Shown: positions 52,450 to 62,200 of the stretch, one piece after another
Layout: every line of letters starts with the position of its first letter
Position numbering within the stretch: the stretch's first letter is position 1
Assembly (NCBI GenBank): GCA_031296935.1
Contig: JAVDPD010000005.1
Span: 208,500 to 272,499, forward strand
Direction of reading: 5' to 3'
Source: Cerasicoccus maritimus
GTDB lineage: Bacteria > Verrucomicrobiota > Verrucomicrobiia > Opitutales > Cerasicoccaceae
DNA length: 64,000 nucleotides
Position numbers and translations under genes: made by a program
The notes under the pieces: generated by a model
The model's database searches: none
Told to the model about the DNA's origin: nothing
What the model saw: the letters and a program-made list of their open reading frames with translations, nothing else

Positions 52450-52623
52450 ACCTCTCTTCGTTTTTCCAACCCAGTCATATCGATTGGTCGGTGCCGCGTT
52501 GTCTCATTTTGCGTTCGTATCACTGACCTACAGAGCGTTTGAGCTGAGTTCAAGAAAGGCAATTATCGCAGAAAATTTAGGCTAACGGAATTTAATAAGT
52601 ATAAGCCTTAGTAAATTTAATAT

Positions 52624-55600
52624 ATGAAAAATTCTCAAATACTCTTCGCCTTAGGCTTGTTGGCTGGCGCTGTTAGTTCGGGGCATGCAACCATCATTGG
52701 CTTTGGTGAATTAGGTGGCAGTAATACCTCGATACCCTCAAATTTAGCTTCTAATGCTTCGGTGGATGGCAGTGGCTATGTTGTAACTAATGGCGTAACG
52801 CCTAACATCGCGCTTCTTTGGGATGCTGCGTGGGATATACATACTAGCTCATGGTTCAATAACTTGGAAAGCCTCACCGTGGGAGGTGGCGATTGGGATA
52901 ACGAAGGAAATAGTCCACGGGTGGGGCAGCTTGATATCGATTATCACACGATTACATTTGAAGCCGATGCAGGTTACGCCGTTGTACTGAATTCATTTGA
53001 TTTCGTTCATACTCAGGAAACCAGTGGGACTACTGTTTGGGCACTCACGCTGAAGGATTCCAATGGGAGCGTGGTTTGGACTGAAACATTAAACATGGAT
53101 AGCTCTAGCACCAGTACTTCCGTTGTTACAGTTGAGCCAGACTTCACCGGCGAGTTGGGCGAGAGTTATACGCTGACCTTTGATCTGACTTCGCAGACTT
53201 ACAGTTCGAACGGTCGCCACGCTATTGATAACCTCAGCTTTAACCAATATCCTGATCCTGCGGCTGAGGCGAGCTTGGTGCACCATTATCCTTTTGATAA
53301 TGACGCTACGGACGCATTGGGCTTGGCGGACTTGAGTGTCAGTGGCGACTCAGTTACTTTCGTTGGCAGTGATGGAGCAGTAGATGGATACGTTAATCTA
53401 GGTGGTGCAGAAGATTGCTTACTGGCAGATTTGAGCCTGGGCAGCGCGCTGTCCATTTTGGGTGACTACAGTGTTTTTCGTCCATTCAGTTTGGCGTTTT
53501 GGATTCGTCAAAATCCGACTGATGCTACGGATGGAACGCATTCGGTTTTTGGAATGAGCACTGGGTCAACGAACCCAGATACTTACGCTACTGGCTTCGA
53601 GGTGGCGACTCATGATGCAAGTGCTCGCTCTTTGTTTGCGTGGCAACGCAACGGCAGTACCGTAGGCGAAATTGCGACTGGTGTAGATGTCGCTACGGGG
53701 GCATGGCGTCACGTGGTGGTAGTGTTTCTGGAAAATACTCGCTTCACTTATGTTGATGGTGAATTGGTCGGAAGTGATGATGCAGCAGTTGCGATAACGA
53801 CCAATCCGCTGCGTTACTTTACCATTGGAGCGCTGATGCAAAACGGCTCGATTATCAATGAGTTCCACGGTGATGTGGATGATTTTCAGGTCTACACCGG
53901 GCGCATCGATGATACGCAGGCGTTGCAGCTATACCAAAACCCAGGGCGTACTTTGGATGAAGATTTACCAGATCCGGTGGTCGACCCTAATACTGATTTG
54001 GCCGATCTGGTTGACGTCTGGATTGGTACGATTGGCGCTGGTTCCTGCCCTCCAGGTGCCTGTCTGCCCCAGTCATCAATCTATCCCAGCCCAAATACGG
54101 AATCGGCGGCTTCATCGGGCTATGCGGCTGGTAGTTCGGTGGTTGGTTTTGCGCAGATACACGCCACGGGCGCAGGTTCGTCGACTCTATCTTATGGCAA
54201 CTTTCTGGTCTCGCCGCGCATAGGGCTCGACATCGATGAGGATGATCATGCTTCCGTCCTACTAGATGCGGAAGCACATCCTTATTCCTTTAAGGGAACC
54301 CTTAGCGAATGGGGAATTGATTTTGCGCTCGCGCCAACCGCCAATACTGCCATTTACGAGTTTGAGTTCCCTGCCTCGACAGATGCGCGGATTAACTTCG
54401 ATGTTGCGCGTAAATTGGGCAGCAGCACCGGTATGGTGAATGGTTCTTTGGAGATTGATCTCGAAAGCGGGACCATTAGCGGCGGCGGTGAGTTTGATGG
54501 GAATTGGAACCCCGCCGCTTACAACCTCTACTTTTACGCGGTGGTTGACCGTACGCCGATTTCCGGAGGTTCGTGGGTTGGAGCGACTGCCACTGAAGGC
54601 GCTTTAACCGCCTCCACTGAAACACGCCAACGCTTAGGAGGCTGGCTGACATTTGACACCACCGAAAATACGATGGTTCGCTTGAAGATCGCTGTATCTT
54701 TCGATTCCGTGGCTAAGGCGCAGCAATACCTCGAAAGTGAGAATGCCGGTTGGGATTTTTCCACTGTTGAAGCTCAGGCGAAAGAAGCGTGGAATGACGC
54801 CCTAGGAACAGTTTCAACCCCTGATATTAGCCAGATCGAAGCGCGTCTATTTTACACCGCGCTTTACCATAGCCTGATTCAGCCTCGTGACCGTACCGGC
54901 GATCCAGCTGATTGGCCGTCAGATGCGCCGTTTTGGGATGACCAATACACGCTTTGGGATACTTGGATAACACTCTACCCGCTACTTGCTATCGTGAGGC
55001 CGGAGTCCGTCGCCGCGAATGTTAATTCATTTGCCGAGCGATTCGAACACAATGGCGTTGCCGAAACCGCGTTTATTCAAGGCAAGGATTATCAAGTCGG
55101 CCAAGGCGGCGACGAAGTGGATCGCGTGATCGCAGACGCATTCGTCAAACAGATTGAGGGCATCGACTGGGAGAAAGTCTGGGACTTGCTTGAGTTTAAT
55201 GCGTCGCGGCGTACGCCAGAATATCGGAATCTTGGCTATGTCGCTACGGACGGAAATTCCAATGGCTACGACTTCCGCCTTGCCTCTGCATCGTCTACGC
55301 TCGGATTTGCACATGGTGACTGGTGCGCTTCGCTGGTCGCTGAGAGTCTGGGACATTCGACCGAAGCTGAGCTTTTGCGCGACCGCTCCGGAAACTGGCG
55401 AAACGTGTGGGATGAATCCGCCACCAGCGATGGCTTCACGGGCTTTATCAAAGCACGCAGCAGCGATGGTGAGTTTGATGAATCGGCTGCAACTTCGTCG
55501 AGCGGGTTTTATCAGGGAACCAGTTGGAACTATTCTTTCAACGTGCCACACGAGCGCGATGAACTGGTTGAGTTAATGGGCGGGCATGCGCGCTTCATTC

Positions 55601-58600
55601 AGCGACTTGAGTTTGCGTTGGGGCAGGGTGACGGCAGTTATATTGACTACACGAATGAGCCCGGTTTTCAGACAACATTCCTCTTCGGTTATGCGCGCCG
55701 ACCATACCTGGCTTCGTATTGGGCATCGCAGCTACGTGAGCGTTTCAGCGAATATGGCTACCCGGGAGACGAAGATTCTGGCGCCATGTCGTCGCTTTAT
55801 TTCTTCACTACGGCGGGCTTCTTCCCAATGGCGACAGAAGACGTTTACTACCTGCATGGTCCGCGTATTCCCGAAGTGTCGTTTCATGCGCCGAATGGAA
55901 ATACGTTTACGATTCTGGCGGAAAATGCTGGCGGTGAAAATTACTACATTCAATCCGCTCAGCTCAATGGTGAGGTATTGGATGAAGCATTGATTCGCCA
56001 TGCAGACTTTACCGATGGCTCAACCCTGGAGTTGGTCATGGGTGCCTATCCCAATGAGTGGGGAACGGGTGCTGATTTCCAGGCGCCACTCAACTATGAT
56101 GATTCTTTTGCTGTGTCGGGTGAATGGGCCAGCGCTTTGGGGGATGCTCCATTGGATGGTGCCGAAACTGATTCCCCTTCCTGGGGTGGTTCGACTGATG
56201 CTGCCGCAAACTCTGCCATCTATGCTCCGTTTGAGTCAGTGTTCCTGAACCAAGGTGGCGCTACGATGACGCTCAGCGCCAAAGTGAGCTTCAGTGGACT
56301 AAGCAACGACAATAATGGCGCTGCGGAGAATTTCGCTTGGGGGCTCTTTTCAGGTGATGAAGATACGCTTGTTTGGTCGGGTTATCTCGCGGCAACTGAT
56401 GGTATCGATGATGCGGGAACCTCAGCCTTTTTCAGTAAAACGTCGGCTGATGATGAGGCCTTTTATGTGCAAAGCGAAGCATCTTCGCTGGCAAGTTTTG
56501 CCTTGCCCAAAGCACCGCTCGAAGATGGTGACTACCGTTTGGTCCTCACGCTGACTTGGTCTGAAAACTCTACGATGGATTACTATGCTGCGCTTGTTCG
56601 TGAAAGCGACGGCGTGTTGATGAGCGCCTTCACGGGATCGGATTCCAGTCCGAATGCATCGATTTTCAATCGCGTCGGTTTCCGTGTGGGTAATGACCTG
56701 GATGCAGATACGGTAGCAATCAGTGATTGCATGATTTACACCAGCAATCTGGCTGAGCTCGCTCCGGTCCCGCAAAGCAATGCCGTGACCTCGGAGGTCA
56801 ATGCCAGTGCGCTGAGCGGCTATGTGGGCGACCTCAATGATTACGTAACGGATCCCGATGGTGATACGCTTTATTACACGAAGGTAAGCGGTCCAGATTG
56901 GCTCGTGGTCAATTCCGATGGCACGATCTCGGGGAAGCCGGATTTTTCCGATGTCGGCACGAGTGTGTTCGTGATCTCAGTCACCGATAATGAAGATGGC
57001 TCCGCTAGCTTTACTTTGAACATAGTTGTGGAAGAGGCGATTGAAATACTACGTGCGCCACTCCCAGCATTGGGCGATACGCTTCGGTTTGGTGTGATCC
57101 CTGATACGCAAGGATCGACCAATGGAGTACCAGTTGACGAAGCGAATGCAGTTGCGCTCAAGCTTATTGAGCTGGCTCCTTCGTTTGTGATCGAAGTCGG
57201 TGACGTAACCGATGGCAATTCATCGGGCGACGCAAAGCTGTCTCAACTTGAGTTGCTCAAGGCACAAATGGTCACGCCACTGCGCAACAATGGCATCGAG
57301 TATTATCCGGTGCGCGGTAACCACGATTCATTGGCCAGTTCTTTGACGAGCAGTTTGAGCTGGGTTTGGCAGGCGGCGTTCCCTTGGCTCTTCGAGGGAG
57401 ACGGTGCAGTAATCGATCCCACGGATGTCCCCGGCGGCAGTGCGGATACCCCGAACTACAAGAACTACTCCTACGTTTATGATACAGGTGCCAATACCTT
57501 CATGATTGCGCTCGACGAATGGGATGGAGGCACGGACACAAACTACAGCGAATGGATCACTGATAAGCTGGCGGAGATTCGCAGCGAGCACCCGGATGCG
57601 CACATCTTCCCATTTTCACACACTGGTTTGTTCGCAATGGCGCTGCACCCGGCCATGACTGAATACATCTCCACTGGTCCGGAGCCATTTATCGAAGCAT
57701 GTGCGGAGTATGAAATAGATGGTTGGCTTGCAGGGCATAACCATATCTACGACCGTTCTATGGCGGTGGATTTGGACAACGACGCACGCTCAGAGTTCTT
57801 CTACATCACATGTGGATCGGCATCGGAAAAGTTCTATAGCCTGTCCCGACTCCCCGCGGATGATCAGCGCCTGAACCACTTGGTTGACAGTACGCACACT
57901 GAAGGCGAGCCGATTGCGTTTCAAATCATCGAAATCAACGGCGACTTTGTCACCATGCACAATTGGATGACGCCCGAGCATGATGATGGTTCTTTCACGG
58001 AATGGTCGATTTGGGACACCTACACCTACTCGCGAAATGGGGGCCAGTACAATGTTGCAGCGCAGGGCACCTATAACGACGCCAACATCGTTGACACAGC
58101 GCCCGATAAAGACGGCTTTGTGGGGACCAGTTTGAAGGTGAGTGACGGTGTAAATAGTGATGCTACTTACTATACAGTGGATAGTGAAACGTTCGGACTC
58201 TACCGCAACATAACCATTGGTTGGATTATGCAATCTCAGTGGCATGATGCAGATGGCGTCGATTTGGCGTCTGACATTGCCAGTATTCATGGCATGCGGA
58301 ATGATCCCGTACGTAACCGTTGTGACGCTTACACACTAAGCCTTTCCTACGATGATAGTGAATTATCCGATTCTCAGGAGAAGCAATTGAATCTAATTGC
58401 TTTTGTTGATTACGACGATGCGGATTCAGATCCTGGTGATTGGACCAATGCTGCGGGCGCAACCCTCGGAGATTTAGTCGCTGAGCCAGTTTACCGTGCA
58501 CCCAGTTCAGATGATGAGGTCGGTGTTTGGGGTGTCGATGTGGACAACAATATAGTATGGGCGCGTCTTGATTACCAAGGCGATTTTGCCATCGCTTCGA

Positions 58601-59115
58601 ATGCGATCGATTCGGACAGCGACGGCTTGGAGGATACTTGGGAAATAGCGAATTTTGGTTCCCTTGTTTATGGAGCCGATGACGATGTGGATGGCGACGG
58701 CCTGAACAACCTTGACGAGCAGAAAATCCATACTAGCCCAACCTTGGCGGATAGCGATGGTGACTTGTTTAGCGACGGTGTTGAATACCAGGCGGGGCTC
58801 GATCCAATCGTCATGAACAGTGATTTGCGTGATAGCATGTTGGAAGCTCTGCGTAATAATCTAGGATTGCAGACTGAGTTTGGCCTCTTCACTTCGTCGA
58901 CGATCGTAGGCTTGGCAGGTGAGCGTCCAGTGATTAAACTTGGAGATGAAGGTCAGGTTCAGTTGAAACTTCAGCTTTTGTTTAGCCATGATCTACAGTC
59001 ATGGGAGAACATCGAACTTATCGAAGTCGAGCCTGATGTGGACACTGATGGCGCAGGCTTTTTCATTTGGACGCCTGATACTACAGATGCAGTGTTAATG
59101 GAAAGCACTGACTAA
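52624..59115 (+). CDS. Giant secreted GH92 alpha-mannosidase fused to a metallophosphoesterase
   Basis: 2163 residues with a signal peptide (ILFALGLLAGAVSSGHA). In order: beta domain shared with the upstream PEP-CTERM protein (20-210); LamG (~215-440); GH92 catalytic region (~461-1150) with NEP (1011-1013) and GDEDSGAMS (1048-1056, general-base Asp1051); beta domain (~1160-1370); cadherin-like module (~1380-1465). A calcineurin-type metallophosphoesterase follows (~1488-1800) with Asp1494, GDV Asp1527, GNHD 1565-1568 and GHNH 1704-1707. Last come a beta domain and calcium-binding DSDSDG/DVDGDG repeats (~1996-2060). GH92 enzymes cleave alpha-mannose. The fused phosphatase suggests phosphorylated mannans. 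No PEP-CTERM end and no Shine-Dalgarno site. Confidence 0.88.
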   Translation: MKNSQILFALGLLAGAVSSGHATIIGFGELGGSNTSIPSNLASNASVDGSGYVVTNGVTPNIALLWDAAWDIHTSSWFNNLESLTVGGGDWDNEGNSPRVGQLDIDYHTITFEADAGYAVVLNSFDFVHTQETSGTTVWALTLKDSNGSVVWTETLNMDSSSTSTSVVTVEPDFTGELGESYTLTFDLTSQTYSSNGRHAIDNLSFNQYPDPAAEASLVHHYPFDNDATDALGLADLSVSGDSVTFVGSDGAVDGYVNLGGAEDCLLADLSLGSALSILGDYSVFRPFSLAFWIRQNPTDATDGTHSVFGMSTGSTNPDTYATGFEVATHDASARSLFAWQRNGSTVGEIATGVDVATGAWRHVVVVFLENTRFTYVDGELVGSDDAAVAITTNPLRYFTIGALMQNGSIINEFHGDVDDFQVYTGRIDDTQALQLYQNPGRTLDEDLPDPVVDPNTDLADLVDVWIGTIGAGSCPPGACLPQSSIYPSPNTESAASSGYAAGSSVVGFAQIHATGAGSSTLSYGNFLVSPRIGLDIDEDDHASVLLDAEAHPYSFKGTLSEWGIDFALAPTANTAIYEFEFPASTDARINFDVARKLGSSTGMVNGSLEIDLESGTISGGGEFDGNWNPAAYNLYFYAVVDRTPISGGSWVGATATEGALTASTETRQRLGGWLTFDTTENTMVRLKIAVSFDSVAKAQQYLESENAGWDFSTVEAQAKEAWNDALGTVSTPDISQIEARLFYTALYHSLIQPRDRTGDPADWPSDAPFWDDQYTLWDTWITLYPLLAIVRPESVAANVNSFAERFEHNGVAETAFIQGKDYQVGQGGDEVDRVIADAFVKQIEGIDWEKVWDLLEFNASRRTPEYRNLGYVATDGNSNGYDFRLASASSTLGFAHGDWCASLVAESLGHSTEAELLRDRSGNWRNVWDESATSDGFTGFIKARSSDGEFDESAATSSSGFYQGTSWNYSFNVPHERDELVELMGGHARFIQRLEFALGQGDGSYIDYTNEPGFQTTFLFGYARRPYLASYWASQLRERFSEYGYPGDEDSGAMSSLYFFTTAGFFPMATEDVYYLHGPRIPEVSFHAPNGNTFTILAENAGGENYYIQSAQLNGEVLDEALIRHADFTDGSTLELVMGAYPNEWGTGADFQAPLNYDDSFAVSGEWASALGDAPLDGAETDSPSWGGSTDAAANSAIYAPFESVFLNQGGATMTLSAKVSFSGLSNDNNGAAENFAWGLFSGDEDTLVWSGYLAATDGIDDAGTSAFFSKTSADDEAFYVQSEASSLASFALPKAPLEDGDYRLVLTLTWSENSTMDYYAALVRESDGVLMSAFTGSDSSPNASIFNRVGFRVGNDLDADTVAISDCMIYTSNLAELAPVPQSNAVTSEVNASALSGYVGDLNDYVTDPDGDTLYYTKVSGPDWLVVNSDGTISGKPDFSDVGTSVFVISVTDNEDGSASFTLNIVVEEAIEILRAPLPALGDTLRFGVIPDTQGSTNGVPVDEANAVALKLIELAPSFVIEVGDVTDGNSSGDAKLSQLELLKAQMVTPLRNNGIEYYPVRGNHDSLASSLTSSLSWVWQAAFPWLFEGDGAVIDPTDVPGGSADTPNYKNYSYVYDTGANTFMIALDEWDGGTDTNYSEWITDKLAEIRSEHPDAHIFPFSHTGLFAMALHPAMTEYISTGPEPFIEACAEYEIDGWLAGHNHIYDRSMAVDLDNDARSEFFYITCGSASEKFYSLSRLPADDQRLNHLVDSTHTEGEPIAFQIIEINGDFVTMHNWMTPEHDDGSFTEWSIWDTYTYSRNGGQYNVAAQGTYNDANIVDTAPDKDGFVGTSLKVSDGVNSDATYYTVDSETFGLYRNITIGWIMQSQWHDADGVDLASDIASIHGMRNDPVRNRCDAYTLSLSYDDSELSDSQEKQLNLIAFVDYDDADSDPGDWTNAAGATLGDLVAEPVYRAPSSDDEVGVWGVDVDNNIVWARLDYQGDFAIASNAIDSDSDGLEDTWEIANFGSLVYGADDDVDGDGLNNLDEQKIHTSPTLADSDGDLFSDGVEYQAGLDPIVMNSDLRDSMLEALRNNLGLQTEFGLFTSSTIVGLAGERPVIKLGDEGQVQLKLQLLFSHDLQSWENIELIEVEPDVDTDGAGFFIWTPDTTDAVLMESTD

Positions 59116-59146
59116 AAGCCGACTACCCGTTTCCCATATCGCCTAG

Positions 59147-59181
59147 TCCGACCGCTCATCTCTCGGAGAAGAGCGGTCGGA
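59147..59181. terminator. Bidirectional hairpin between convergent giant genes
   Basis: Perfect 11-bp stem tccgaccgctc / gagcggtcgga, 31 bases after the GH92 gene. The T-run is weak. Confidence 0.6.
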
Positions 59182-59236
59182 TTAACCATAATATACAATG
59201 GGATTCGGTAGCTGGCTTTGCTTTTTGCCTCACCGT

Positions 59237-59279
59237 ATTTGCGCAATGCGCAAATCTTCCGGTGCAGCGGGACGCTGCT
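59237..59279. repeat. Double-hairpin repeat R3, copy 2
   Basis: Same 43-base layout as 30184-30226: atttgcgca / tgcgcaaat hairpin, then gcagcg-gga-cgctgc. It ends on the stop codon of the minus-strand deacetylase gene. The first hairpin differs from copy 1 by a compensated base pair. Confidence 0.8.
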
Positions 59280-62200
59280 TATTGGGCGGTGAGGATGACT
59301 TGGCCGTTGTCGGGGACGGCGTCCACGAAGACGTAGGTGTCGCCGTTGTTGGTGACTATCTGGGCCGGGACGGAGATGCCGTTTTGCAGAGCGGAGACGC
59401 CCGTCCAGCCATCGGCGCGGAGCTTCACCGTGAGCGGCGTGTAGAACAGGCCGTCGTGCATTTCGTCAGTCAGCGTGAAGCGGATTTCGCTGGCGCTGAC
59501 GGAGTCGATGACGAGGTTGCTCGTAAGGCGCTCCTGGGCGTATTGGGCAACGTGGGTGTAGGTGTCGACGTAGTATTTTGCCTCGTTGTCCTTGATGGCC
59601 TGGAAGGCGGCTTCGATGTCATCCATGTCCTGCTGGTCGCCGTTGATGCCGTGGTAGAGTAGCACGCCCCAGCCGCGGTACTGCGAGTAGGCGAAGTTGC
59701 GCTGGTCTTCGAGGCGGTTGAACCAGGTGCCGTTGATAACGGTGTCGTAGGTCTTGATCGCGCCCATGGATTTCGTCTCCATGAAGTCGGCCATGTGGAT
59801 GGGGGTCGGGCCACCGGAGGTGCCGCGGGCTGAGATAAGATTGTCGCTCAGCGCGATCTTATACTCGTCGTTCGTGCCGGGGTCGCCGCAGGGGTAGGCG
59901 TAGGTCGAGATGTAGTTGCCAATCTCGCCCTCGAGGTGGTCGATGCCGAGCAGGCAATGGTCGAGGTAGTCTTGGGCGGAGAGGCCGTTCATCTGAGTGC
60001 AGGAGCCGTGGAGCTGGATGTCGTGACCGGCGTCGTAGAGCGGCTTCCAGGTGCCGATGGCGGTGCCCGCATAGCCGTTATTGTAGCCGGTCTGGTCGAG
60101 GTAGATGTCCCACATGCCGTCGTGCACGATGAGAAACCAGGTGAACTTCCAGCCGAACTGTGCGGCCATGCTTTCCCAAAAGGGAACGTCGGGCGCGTTG
60201 TTGTCATCGATGGTGATGGACAGCGCGGCGAGCTTGTCATCCTTCCACAGGCAGACGTGGCCTTCGCCGTGGTTGGCAGGCCAGACCCACTCAAGCTCGG
60301 CATAGGAATCGTAGTGGTAACCATCGGCCGGGACGGGCACATTCAGCTGCTGGCTACCGCCGGCACCATTGCCGGTATCGGGCCAGATGGGCGAGTAGTC
60401 GGCGCGGTAGGCGTTCCACATATCTTTGATGAATTGCGGCAGGTTGTTGGAGCCGTTGTTACCGCCGGTGATGTCCATGTAGCGGTCGCTGTAGTCGAGG
60501 AACGCGTTGTCATTCCAGAGCGTGCGCGCGCCCATGATCTCGACGGCGAGCGTGATGCCCGGGTAGACGCTGCCGTTGATATCGCGGTATTTGGAGGCGA
60601 AGTGGGCGTTGTCGGAGGCAGGCACGTAGCTATGGCGAATGCCCCAATCGGGCATGCCGATGTCGGCCGTGGTGTAGGGCGTGTATTCGTTGATGACGGT
60701 CTGCGTGGTCGAGTCCCAAACGTTGCGGTAGTCGGGCTCCCACTGGCCGCCGGGCAGGACGCCGGGGTGCGTGGCGGGCCACTTGTTAGAGGTGTCGGAG
60801 AGGCCACTTTGGGTCAGGTCGACAATGGCCTGGTCGACGTAGAAGGTGTTTTGAAACTCCTGGAATTCCACCCCGCCGTTGCCGAGCCCGTCGCCCTGGC
60901 CCCAGATGCCGGCGTCCTTCATGTGCTGGTCGTCGAGGAGGAGACCGGCCACGATGATCGGCATTTTACGGCCCAGGCCATGACCGCCGTTCGCGCGCCA
61001 ACCGCCGCCATTGTCAGCGATGCCAGCGAGGTCGATGCCGAGCTGGGTGAAGGAGATGAGCAGCTGGTCTTTGCTCGGGGAACCGGGCAATTGGCTGTAG
61101 TCGAGGTTGAGCATCATCAGCGCTTCATTGATGTCCTGCGCCATGTGTTGACCGTAGTTGTCCATGTGCTCGGACGGGTGGATGAACGCGCCGAGGTATT
61201 CGAAGACGTGGTCAATCCACGGGCGGGCAAAATACGACTCGACCGTCGCCGGGTCCGGGACGCTTGTACCGACGGGGGCGAGGTTCGCGAGGACGGAGGT
61301 GTCGATGTCGCTGAGGTTGTAGTTCACCGTCTTGTCCGTGCCAGCGTAGGGCGGGCGGAAGGAATAGTCGGCGGGCGCAGCGTCGAGCACGGTCAGCACG
61401 GCAGCCGATCGGGTGACGGGGCGCGGGGTGCCGGTGCCACCATTAAACGTCGGGGCACCGGGCTCGGCGGTTCCGCTAACGGAGTCATACATCCAGCTGA
61501 CGGAGGAGATCAGTGTGCTGTCGTTTTGAATCGTAAGCGGCAGATTGAGGCCGACGTTGAGCGCGGCGTTGTAGCTGCTGATGCCGTCGTCGTAGCCTTG
61601 CTCTTCGCGGTCCTGGCCTGGCGAGAGCGGGTTGAGCATTGAGCCGTTTTGGCCAACGCCGGGCGTCCACGCGGGGTCGTTCAGGTTGTTGGTAATGCTC
61701 GATACGGTCACGGGGCCGACGACCCAGTAATCGCCCGAAACAAAGGTGCCGTAGCTGACCGGCGAGGCGAAGGTCCAGGTAACGCCGTTACTCGTGATAC
61801 TGCTAGTGGTGCCGTAGCTGGTGCCGACGGTTTGGCTGCCGGCAACTTCGAGCGTGAGCTTCGGGTTGTTCCCGCTGTCGGCGGTGTCGTAGATCACGTA
61901 TTGGTAACCTGCGTTCGGCGCCTTGTCGTTTGTGAGGATGAAATAAACGAACGCGCCGGGCTGCGCGCCCGCGGTGTAGAAGCTCTCGACGAAGCTGCTG
62001 ATGTCGGCTGAGACACGCCAGCCGAAGCTGTCAGCCACGATGTCGGCGTGTGTCAGGATGTTGTCCGTGAGGAGCGTGGCGTTGGGGTTGGTCGGGTTCT
62101 CGCCGTCGACAAAGAACTGGGCATCGGCGGCGTCGCCAATGTAGTCATAGAGCGTGCTGCCGTAGAGATCGATGTTGTCGAGGTTGGCGTCGGCCCAGGT

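Noticed and set aside
59936-61642. 568-residue plus-strand frame opposite the deacetylase gene
   Set aside because: A Val/Gly/Asp-rich antisense shadow; the minus strand has the NodB metal ligands and a signal peptide.
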